Source: Rhodobacter sp.
GTDB taxonomy: Bacteria; Pseudomonadota; Alphaproteobacteria; Rhodobacterales; Rhodobacteraceae
Direction: 5' to 3'
Assembly: GCA_016704435.1 (NCBI GenBank)
Contig: JADJAB010000014.1
Span: forward strand, 27,239-91,238
Length of the DNA: 64,000 nucleotides
This document shows, piece after piece, positions 54,088 through 60,602 of the stretch. A model generated the notes under the pieces. The model ran no database searches, had not been told where the DNA came from, and saw nothing but the letters and a program-made list of their open reading frames with translations. Position 1 is the first letter of the stretch. Each line of letters starts with the position of its first letter. A program made the translations under genes and the position numbers.

Positions 54088-54813
54088 TCAGTTGGACGGC
54101 GGGGTCCACGTACCGCCCATGCCCGACATTCCGCCCATGCCCGACATTCCGCCCATGCCCATCTGGGCGCCGCCGGCCCAGCTGTACTGGGTGCAGACCC
54201 AGCCATTGCCACCGGCCCCGTCCATGCCGGACATACCGTCCATGCCGGACATCCCGTCCATGCCGGACATCCCGTCCATGCCGGACATCCTGCCCGAACA
54301 TTCCGTCCATGCCGGACATGCCATCCATGCCGGACATCCGTCCATGCCGGACATGCCGTCCATGCCGGACATCCCGTCCATGCCGGACATGCCGTCCATG
54401 CCCGACATGCCGTCCATGCCGATACCGTCCATGCCGGACATACCGTCCATGCCCGACATACCGTCCATGCCGGACATGCCATCCATGCCGGACATGCCGT
54501 CCATGCCGGACATTCCGTCCATGCCGGACATGCCATCCATGCCGGACATGCCATCCATGCCGGACATGCCGTCCATGCCGGACATGCCATCCATGCCGGA
54601 CATGCCGTCCATGCCGGACATTCCGTCCATGCCCGACATGCCACTCATGCCTGCCTGCCCGGTTCCGGCCCAGCTGTACTGGGTGCAGACCCAGCCATTG
54701 CTACCGGCCCCGCTCATTCCATCCATGCCCGACATCGACTGTGCGGAAGCAACGCCGACACCGGCAGTCGCGCACAACAGTGCAGCGAGGCCGACTTTCA
54801 TCGCGTCTTTCAT
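54088..54813 (-). CDS. Exported Met/Gly/Asp hexapeptide-repeat protein (MSGMDG)n
   Basis: A protein of about 241 residues of unknown function. ATG 54811-54813 follows GAGGAGA. The signal peptide is KVGLAALLCATAGVGVASA. Next come MSGMDG, then NGWVCTQYSWAG, about 23 tandem MSGMDG units, a second NGWVCTQYSWAG, and a Gly/Met tail ending in GTWTPPSN. The two WVCTQYSWAG modules bracket the repeats. Within the array a segment of 16 residues (CPAWMACPAWTECSGR) is the same DNA repeat read one base out of frame, so two compensating indels lie at about 54293-54345. About one third Met plus regular Asp suggests Cu(I) or other metal binding by analogy with Met-rich proteins; that is inference. Confidence 0.75.
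   Translation of the reverse strand: MKDAMKVGLAALLCATAGVGVASAQSMSGMDGMSGAGSNGWVCTQYSWAGTGQAGMSGMSGMDGMSGMDGMSGMDGMSGMDGMSGMDGMSGMDGMSGMDGMSGMDGMSGMDGMSGMDGMSGMDGMSGMDGIGMDGMSGMDGMSGMDGMSGMDGMSGMDGCPAWMACPAWTECSGRMSGMDGMSGMDGMSGMDGMSGMDGAGGNGWVCTQYSWAGGAQMGMGGMSGMGGMSGMGGTWTPPSN
54229..54650. repeat. 18-bp tandem repeat array
   Basis: About 23 copies of an 18-base unit (plus-strand form GTCCATGCCGGACATGCC, with third-base variants at the last positions). One or two units are shortened: one gives IGMDG, and one region contains a paired frame change. Because the unit contains no stop codon in most frames, long spurious open frames appear on both strands. Such an array is prone to length change by slippage and to assembly collapse, so the true copy number may differ. 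Confidence 0.85.
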
Positions 54814-54916
54814 CCAGTTCTCTCCTCTGTTCATACCGTTCCGGTTCACTTGGCGCCGTCCCGGACGAAGCACCCGGACCATCCGGGCGCTGCATTTCTC
54901 CCCGCTTTGAACGCGG

Positions 54917-55207
54917 TCACTCACCACTGTGCCAGTGGCGGATATCGTAAGGGCCGGTCATGCCAGGCCGCAGAAACGGCGAATGCCAGGCACCCTGGTC
55001 TTCCAGAAAGCGCAGGCTTGCGGGGTAGGGCGGCTCGACCCCGGTCAGCGCTTTCGCATACCAGTCGGCATCCTTTGTCATGGTGGTGATCACCGGCGCG
55101 CCATCGGGGCGCATCGACGGTGTCAGACCCGCGACCGGATACCCCTCTGCCATGGCGGTGCCCGTCATCAACGAACCCAGGACGAGCGGTTTGATGAGCC
55201 TTCGCAT
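54917..55207 (-). CDS. Small periplasmic protein of unknown function
   Basis: A 96-residue protein. The start ATG at 55205-55207 gives the signal peptide MRRLIKPLVLGSLMTGTAMA with a cleavage site before EGYPV. The mature part (about 76 residues) contains GLTPSMRPDGAPVITTMTKD, ADWYAKALTGVEPPYPASLR and a His/Trp-rich end, RHWHSGE. It has no cysteine and no match that I recognise. It is the first gene of the respiratory operon, just downstream of the two operator-like dyads. Confidence 0.65.
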   Translation of the reverse strand: MRRLIKPLVLGSLMTGTAMAEGYPVAGLTPSMRPDGAPVITTMTKDADWYAKALTGVEPPYPASLRFLEDQGAWHSPFLRPGMTGPYDIRHWHSGE

Positions 55208-55925
55208 CCGCACCCCTTTCAACCCTTCCGGCGACCTTGCGCAGATCCGTACCCGACACGGCGCGACCCGGAACCTGAACAGGGTATTCATGTTTTTCGT
55301 TTATTTACGAGATCTTCTAGGTCGTTCGCCGGTGCCGGACCCTGGCCGGAAACCTGCCAGTTTGTCAGGCCGCGGCCGGTGGGCCCGGCAAGCCGCCGTT
55401 TTCACGAAAGACCAGCCTGACAAACTGGCAGAGCGGCCGTGCCGGCCTGTCATGTGGCGCGTTGACGCATCCGGGAATGGGGGGCCTTGGCGGTGCCCAC
55501 ATGGCCAGCCAGAGGCCGGACCGCTGCTGTCCGGTCCGGGAATCACCCGCTGAACACTCCGATCGGATTCGCAGGATGCAGACGCGCCCCCGGCAGCATC
55601 GCCGGCCGAAAGGGCGGATACTGAAACGATCCGTGAGGGTTCAGGATCTTTGCGCAGCCATCAGGCAGCCAGCGGTTCGACCGTCGCTGCCATGCAGGCC
55701 GTTGTCCGGACAGCGCCAGGCCCTGTCGCAACGCGCCCGTGTCGCAGGCATGGCCGATGCGCAGCCGGCCTTCCATGTTCAGGGCGAAGCCGGGCAGAAG
55801 CATCGCGCCGGCGGGCAGGCCGAAGCATCTGATGTGCCGGGAATGAGAACCACTGGCCTGGATGTACATCGAAATGACCCGCTTCAGGATTTGTCGCGAC
55901 CTCTGGCGGGGGTCCGGCCAACCTT
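55208..55925. other. Upstream region of the respiratory operon
   Basis: Contains the dyad pair at 55354-55431 and an AT-rich patch (about 55285-55320), which could hold the promoter for the gene starting at 55207. A minus-strand open frame at 55543-55869 resembles nothing I know and is probably spurious. No sigma-54-type promoter is convincing, which agrees with the response regulator lacking the sigma-54 contact loop. Confidence 0.45.
55354..55431. promoter_or_regulatory. Pair of identical 17-bp dyads in inverse orientation, likely activator sites
   Basis: CTGCCAGTTTGTCAGGC (55354-55370) recurs exactly as its reverse complement at 55415-55431. Each copy is itself a near-palindrome, CTGnCA-N3-TGnCAG. 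Centres are 61 bases apart, about six helical turns, and the pair lies roughly 150-225 bases upstream of the first gene of the respiratory operon. The natural candidate ligand is the NtrC-like regulator encoded at 43.8-45.1 kb, by inference. Confidence 0.6.
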
Positions 55926-55944
55926 TTGTTTCGGATCAGCCATG

Positions 55945-56058
55945 CGGCCAGTGCTCCGAACTGGCCAAACGGGATGAGTTTGGGCGTCAGCTGGCCCTCG
56001 CGGTTCACGTTCGCTCCTTCGATCCCCTCAAGCGTCGCCGAGGCCGACAAGAGCGCCT
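55945..56058 (-). pseudogene. IS6-family transposase C-terminal remnant
   Basis: The minus strand reads SASATLEGIEGANVNREGQL and then FGQFGALAA, the same C-terminal block as the remnant on the plus strand 400 bases away. No start, catalytic region or terminal repeat remains. Sequence divergence from its neighbour shows that the two are separate old insertions or a rearranged pair. Confidence 0.5.
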
Positions 56059-56149
56059 TGAAGGTTCTGTCGCGAACTCTGCGTGTTGACGACCGGGGCG
56101 CAATGGGTTGACGATCCTTGCCTGGTTCAGCGTTTTCGGAGGACAGGCG

Positions 56150-56465
56150 ATGATCTCGTTCAAGGGTGCGCAGTTTCCGAAGGACGTGATCCCCTTCGCC
56201 ATGTTTTTCCATGTTCGCGACACGGTTTCATGCCGCGACCTTGAAGATCGAGCCCGCGAACGCCATGCGTTCGAGAGGGCGGGCGAAGAGGGCGGAGCGG
56301 GGCGTGCCGGTTGATCACGCGACGCTCAATCGCCCCCTCTCGCTTTTGCACTGCAAGAGCTGCCGGGCGACGCTCGAAGGCATCGAAGTGGCGAACATGA
56401 TCCGCAAGGGCCAGTTGACACCCGGACCCTGCCCGCTTGCCCAATTCGCGGCGCTGGCCGCCTAA
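56150..56465 (+). pseudogene. IS6-family transposase, internally deleted and frameshifted
   Basis: It begins with ATG 56150 after GGAGGACAGGCG and reads MISFKGAQFPKDVIPFAMFF, HVRDTVSCRDLE, the start of an IS6-type transposase. It then loses frame, shows VDHATLNR in another frame, and jumps to the C-terminal ATLEGIEVANMIRKGQLTPG and FAALAA. The DDE catalytic core (about 150 residues) is missing. The GC-rich insert around 56245-56300 resembles a segment near 60470 (GCGAACGCCAT, GTTCGAGA). Confidence 0.65.
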
Positions 56466-56752
56466 CCAAAGGAAATCGTAGCGCTTCCTCCAGCCGTCGC
56501 GGGAGATTGCGACAGAGCGTGACAGCCTTCGAGCCGTTGGGCGCGAAGGTAGTGATGGAGGAGAAAGTTCACGGCCAGCGCAAAGCGCGCCACCCCCTCT
56601 GGTGCTGCAGGCCAGCCCGGAAAGTGGAGCCGAGCTCGCGATGCCTTCCGCCGCATCACATCCTCGGACCAGACGCCTCCCTGCAACGCGCAAGGTCGAT
56701 ATCAGGTTGAACGCGCTGGAACGACAGGAGGCAGCCCCGATCGCCAGCGGCG

Positions 56753-57075
56753 TCAATACTCGACGTTCAAGGCATCCTCGGCCTGCCACTGTTCAATCGA
56801 GATGTTGTCGAAGAGCTTCGGCATGAAGGAGGCGCGCTCGGGGTTTTCAAGCGGGTGCGGATGGCCGAGATAGTAGCTGCCCGGCCCGACATCGCGCACC
56901 ACCCGAAGCGCCGCGTCGCAATCGTCCCGGCGGATGCCCTCCGCCATGCAATAGCCCATCGCGCCCGTCTCGGCATCGACAACGAGCCTGGCGATCGAGC
57001 AATGCATGCCTGCCTCGTCCAGCCCGCCGAATTCCAGATGTCGTTGCAGCCCGCATGGAGGACCGCGTTCATTTT
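56753..57075 (-). pseudogene. C-terminal fragment of a trimethylamine methyltransferase (MttB)-like gene
   Basis: KMNAVLHAGCNDIWNSAGW is in one frame. A one-base change follows, then IARLVVDAETGAMGYCMAEG, VGPGSYYLGHPHPLENPERA and MPKLFDNISIEQWQAEDAL. This is the end of an MttB-family methyltransferase: the last 105 or so residues of a usual 500. The 5' part is absent and an IS6 remnant lies nearby, suggesting a deletion after insertion. Confidence 0.55.
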
Positions 57076-57159
57076 CACGGCGCTTTCATGTTCCGTCTGT
57101 GCGGCGCAAATCCTTGGCGGGCATTGGGGTGCTTTCCTGTGTGCGGGATGATAACAGCT

Positions 57160-57174
57160 AATATCGCAGATATT
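57160..57174. promoter_or_regulatory. Palindrome upstream of the Lrp-type gene
   Basis: AATATC-GCA-GATATT is a perfect 6-base inverted repeat, 43 bases before the regulator's ATG, in an AT-rich leader. Its size and place fit an autoregulatory Lrp/AsnC operator. Confidence 0.5.
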
Positions 57175-57216
57175 TTGCGCTTTTCTCGTCAACAAATAGG
57201 GTTTATGTAGCCAGAA

Positions 57217-57678
57217 ATGACCGTTCTTGATGAAATGGACAAGAAGATCCTCTACGCCTTGTCGCGCGATGCGCGGCTGAGCGTCGAAAAGGTTGCCGAG
57301 CAGACAAATCTGTCGCCCACGCCGGTCCGGCGCCGCATCAAACGGATGGAGACCGAGGGCATTGTCCGTCGCTACACCGTTGATGTGGACATGGAAAAAG
57401 CCGGTTACGGCCTTACGCTTTACGTTTTTCTGAAGCTGCAAAGCCGTGACCGAACGACGATCGCCAAGTTCGAGGACAAAATCCGCCACATGCCAGAGGT
57501 CACGACCTGTGCGCTGGTCACCGGCCCGCATGACTATGTCATGACGATGCGGCTGCAGGACATGGATACCTACAACATATTCCTGCATTCCGTCCTGTCG
57601 GAACTGCCCGGCGTTTTCGGGATCGAGACAAGTGTCGTCATTGGCGGGGTCAAGAACGAGATCCCCGTCCCCCGGTAA
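57217..57678 (+). CDS. Lrp/AsnC-family transcriptional regulator
   Basis: A 153-residue regulator. The helix-turn-helix at about residues 15-55 includes LSVEKVAEQTNLSPTPVRRR. The RAM ligand domain at about residues 70-145 contains YVFLKLQSRDRTTIAKFEDK, CALVTGPHDYVMTMRLQDMD and LPGVFGIETSVVIGGVK. It is separated by 29 bases from the PLP-enzyme gene downstream, and the two are likely co-transcribed. Lrp-type proteins next to C-S lyases often answer to cysteine or methionine, so that is the likely effector. Confidence 0.9.
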   Translation: MTVLDEMDKKILYALSRDARLSVEKVAEQTNLSPTPVRRRIKRMETEGIVRRYTVDVDMEKAGYGLTLYVFLKLQSRDRTTIAKFEDKIRHMPEVTTCALVTGPHDYVMTMRLQDMDTYNIFLHSVLSELPGVFGIETSVVIGGVKNEIPVPR

Positions 57679-57707
57679 GACCATGCCCCCCGAGACTGGA
57701 CCGCAAC

Positions 57708-58889
57708 ATGAGCGCCCCCCTTCCCAATCGCGACCGTCTGGCCACCCGCCTCATCCACGCGGGCCAAAGCCCTGATCCACTTACCGGGGCGGTGATCACG
57801 CCGGTCTATACCTCGACTACCTTCGTTCAGGATGGAATCGGACGAAACCGGGGATACGACTACACCCGCAGCGGCAATCCGACCCGTCTGGTGCTTGAGG
57901 CCTGCCTCGCCGATCTGGAAAACGCCGGCGCCGCCTTTGCATTCCCCAGCGGGCTTTCGGCGGCTGCAACGGCGCTGGAACTGTTGCCTGCCGGGTCGCG
58001 GATCCTTGCGCATACCGATGTCTACGGCGGCATTCATCGCCTGCTGGCGGATGTGCGGACCCATACCGCCGGGCATCAAGTGCGCTTTGTCGATTTCTCG
58101 GACAGCGCGGCCTTGGAGCAAGCGGCAGAAAGTGGCGCCGACATGCTTTGGTTCGAGACGCCCTCGAACCCGCTGCTGCGCATCGTCGATCTTGCCGCCG
58201 TGGCGCACATTGCCAAGCGGATCGGCGCGATTTCGGTCTGCGACAGCACCTTCGCCTCGCCCTGCGGGCAATTGCCGCTGGATTTCGGTATCGACGTGGT
58301 CATGCATTCCGCGACAAAGTTTCTGGCGGGGCATTCCGACCTTCTGGGCGGAGTTCTGGCGGTATCGGCAGAGGCGCCCGAAGCATTGACCGCCCGTGTC
58401 CGGTACCTGCAGAACGCGCTTGGGGCGGTGATGTGTCCGATCGATTGTGCGCTCTTGCTGCGGTCACTGAAGACCTTGTCGGTCCGCGTTGACCGGCAAG
58501 CGGCAAATGCGGCGATCTTGGCGCAGCACCTTGCGGCCAACGCGCAGGCGCTTGGCCTTAGCGAAGTCATCTACCCGGGCCTTGCGTCGCACCCCGGCCA
58601 TGCCGTCGCCGCCCGGCAGATGGAGAATTTCGGCGCCCTGATATCGCTGAAGCTCACCGGGGGGTTGGAGCGGGTCGAACGGGTCCTCTCCTCCACGCGC
58701 CTGTTTCAATTTGCCGTCAGCCTGGGCGGAGTCGAGAGCCTGATCCAGCACCCCGCCTCCTTGACCCACGCGGTCATACCGCAGGACCAGCGCGCCATTA
58801 CCGGGATCGGCGACGACCTCATCCGGCTGTCTGTGGGGATCGAAGACGCCGGCGATCTGTTGGCAGACCTGCTGAACGCGCTGACCTGA
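57708..58889 (+). CDS. Cystathionine gamma-lyase/synthase-type PLP enzyme
   Basis: A 393-residue Cys/Met-metabolism PLP enzyme. YDYTRSGNPTR (phosphate-binding Tyr/Arg from the neighbouring subunit) lies near residue 50. FPSGLSAAAT, WFETPSNPLL, VCDSTFASP and the Schiff-base Lys in HSATKFLAGHSD near residue 205 follow. LGGVESLIQHPASLTHA near the C-terminus is the substrate carboxylate region. Together these show gamma- or beta-elimination/replacement chemistry on cystathionine, cysteine or homocysteine derivatives; which one cannot be told. Confidence 0.9.
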   Translation: MSAPLPNRDRLATRLIHAGQSPDPLTGAVITPVYTSTTFVQDGIGRNRGYDYTRSGNPTRLVLEACLADLENAGAAFAFPSGLSAAATALELLPAGSRILAHTDVYGGIHRLLADVRTHTAGHQVRFVDFSDSAALEQAAESGADMLWFETPSNPLLRIVDLAAVAHIAKRIGAISVCDSTFASPCGQLPLDFGIDVVMHSATKFLAGHSDLLGGVLAVSAEAPEALTARVRYLQNALGAVMCPIDCALLLRSLKTLSVRVDRQAANAAILAQHLAANAQALGLSEVIYPGLASHPGHAVAARQMENFGALISLKLTGGLERVERVLSSTRLFQFAVSLGGVESLIQHPASLTHAVIPQDQRAITGIGDDLIRLSVGIEDAGDLLADLLNALT

Positions 58890-59040
58890 CGGTTTGCCAA
58901 TGGCCCAGGGCGGGGGCGGTCACATCCTCAGATGCGGGTAAAACCGCTACGAGAGGGCGGAAACCAGCCAAAGATTGGTGAGAATTTGTTCCCTTCCCGG
59001 TGTAGTCTGTCACTCGGCGCGAAAACCCAGCGAGAGTGAC

Positions 59041-60339
59041 ATGTCCGAACCGAAGAGCTTCCGGCGCACCCATCTGGATGGGCATCTTCTGCATCCTTCG
59101 ACCCAGATGATGTCCTATGGCTATGATGCGTCGATGTCGGAAGGGGCGGTAAAGCCACCGGTGTTCCTGACCTCGACTTTTGTCTTCAAATCCGCCGAAG
59201 AGGGGGCAGACTTCTTTGATGTCGTGGCCGGGCGAAAACCCGCACCGCAGGATGGTGGCGCGGGCGGGCTGGTCTACAGCCGCTTCAACCACCCCAACAC
59301 CGAAATCGTAGAAGATCGACTGGCGCTGTTTGACGGGGCGGAACGGGCGCTGGTGACCTCTTCGGGCATGGCGGCAATCGCCGCAGTGTTCCTGACCCAT
59401 TGCAGGCCGGGCGATGCCATTGTGCACTACTCGCCGCTTTATGGTGGCACCGAAACGCTGCTTGGCAAGGTGATGACCGGCTGGGGGATCAAGCCCATAC
59501 CCTTTGTCGACGGATTGTCAGATTCGATGTTGCTCTATGCGCTGGAAAAAGCGGCGCGGCATGGGCCGGTGAGAATCGTCTATCTTGAGACGCCGGCAAA
59601 TCCGACCAATGCGCTGATTGATCTGAAGATGGTTCGCCGGGTCGTGGACGAATGGAGCAGCGTCTCAGGGCAAACGCCAATCATCGTCTGCGACAACACG
59701 ATGCTGGGGCCGGTTTTCCAAAATCCGATCCGGCATGGCGTCGATATCTGCGTCTATTCGATGACCAAGTATATCGGTGGCCACAGTGACCTGATCGCCG
59801 GCGGCATCACGGGATCGGCGGCCTTGCTGAAGCCGATCCGCCAAAGCCGCAGCGCCTTTGGGTTTCAGCTGGACCCGCATTCCTCGTGGATGCTGGCGCG
59901 CTCGATGGAGACCCTGACCCTGCGGATGGAGCGCGCGGCAGAGACGGGCGTCAAGGTGGCCGACTGGTTGGCCAGCAACAGCCCGATCCCGTGCAAGATC
60001 CTTCACCCTCTGCACAGCAAGAACGCGGCCGAGCGCGAGGTCTATGCCCGCCAGTGCAGCGGCCCCGGCTCGACTTTTTCCATGGTGGTCGCGGATGACC
60101 GGGCACTGGCTTTTCGCATCGTCAACGGGCTGCAACTGTTCAAGTTGGCGGTCAGCCTGGGCGGTACGGAATCTCTGGTCTGTCATCCAGCCTCGACCAC
60201 TCATTCCGGCGTGCCGGCAGATGCACGGGCAAGAGCAGGGGTGACGGAGGGTCTGATCCGCCTTTCCGTCGGGCTGGAGCATCCCGATGATCTGATCGCC
60301 GACCTGCGCATCGCGCTGGACAAGGCCGCTCGCGGCTGA
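59041..60339 (+). CDS. Methionine gamma-lyase-like / cystathionine gamma-synthase family enzyme
   Basis: A 432-residue PLP enzyme of the same fold, longer than the previous one. ATG 59041 gives SEPKSFRRTHLDGHLLHPST; an in-frame GTG at 58975 lacks similarity. YSRFNHPNTEIVEDRLALFD replaces the usual YSRxxNPT. Next come TSSGMAAIAAVFLTHC, YLETPANPTNALIDL and the Schiff-base Lys in YSMTKYIGGHSDLIAGG, then LGGTESLVCHPASTTHS. The insert around residues 62-75 (GRKPAPQDGGAGG) marks the family often labelled methionine gamma-lyase. Location next to the Lrp regulator supports sulfur amino-acid breakdown. Confidence 0.88.
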   Translation: MSEPKSFRRTHLDGHLLHPSTQMMSYGYDASMSEGAVKPPVFLTSTFVFKSAEEGADFFDVVAGRKPAPQDGGAGGLVYSRFNHPNTEIVEDRLALFDGAERALVTSSGMAAIAAVFLTHCRPGDAIVHYSPLYGGTETLLGKVMTGWGIKPIPFVDGLSDSMLLYALEKAARHGPVRIVYLETPANPTNALIDLKMVRRVVDEWSSVSGQTPIIVCDNTMLGPVFQNPIRHGVDICVYSMTKYIGGHSDLIAGGITGSAALLKPIRQSRSAFGFQLDPHSSWMLARSMETLTLRMERAAETGVKVADWLASNSPIPCKILHPLHSKNAAEREVYARQCSGPGSTFSMVVADDRALAFRIVNGLQLFKLAVSLGGTESLVCHPASTTHSGVPADARARAGVTEGLIRLSVGLEHPDDLIADLRIALDKAARG

Positions 60340-60409
60340 CGTCAGGCTGCCGCTCGGCGTTGTTGCGCGACTGGTGCCTGCGGTGTGACTTCCGCTTTCC
60401 GCGTTGAGC

Positions 60410-60580
60410 TCAGGCCACGCGAACGATCTCGGCCGTTGCGAGGGCCGAGAAGCGGTTCATGACCGAGCAGGCGAACGCCATTGGTTCGAGAAAGCCTGCG
60501 AAGGACGCGGATCTGGATTTCGGCGGTTTGGCGGTCGGGGTCTCTCGCGGCGATACGCTCCCCGAAGGCCTTGAGGCAGC
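60410..60580 (-). pseudogene. IS5-family transposase C-terminal remnant
   Basis: The minus strand reads LKAFGERIAARDPDRQTAEI and, after a frame change, VMNRFSALATAEIVRVA before a TGA at 60410. This RDxDRQ...ALGTAEI-like end is typical of some IS5-group transposases. The remnant stops where the IS66 end (GTAAGCGGG) begins, so the IS66 element inserted into or deleted part of it. Confidence 0.55.
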
Positions 60581-60602
60581 GTAAGCGGGTAGCCGAGGCC
60601 GT

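Noticed and set aside
54084..54644. Minus-strand frame rich in ACPAWT repeats, fused to the small membrane protein
   Set aside because: Same repeat DNA read one frame off. The real small gene can only begin after the MSGMDG stop region.
54200..54700. CRISPR array
   Set aside because: The 18-base units are contiguous, with no unique spacers, and encode a regular hexapeptide. No cas genes are near.
54082..55089. Long plus-strand frames rich in HAGH, PSMPDI and RPCRTC repeats
   Set aside because: They are the 18-base repeat of the minus-strand MSGMDG gene read on the other strand and in other frames. They have no signal peptide or start with a ribosome-binding site, and they arise because the unit lacks stops.
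55208..55260. Possible sigma-54 promoter (GGGTAC-N-CTGC spacing) upstream of the respiratory operon
   Set aside because: Only the GG and GC spacing fits; the flanking bases do not, and the operon's regulator lacks the sigma-54 contact loop.
55543..55869. 108-residue minus-strand frame
   Set aside because: No recognisable motif, no ribosome-binding site, Arg/Gly/Pro composition typical of non-coding GC-rich DNA.
56767..57684. 305-residue minus-strand frame across the Lrp gene
   Set aside because: Most of it is antisense to the clearly coding Lrp gene. Only the part below 57080 shows real similarity (the MttB-like fragment).
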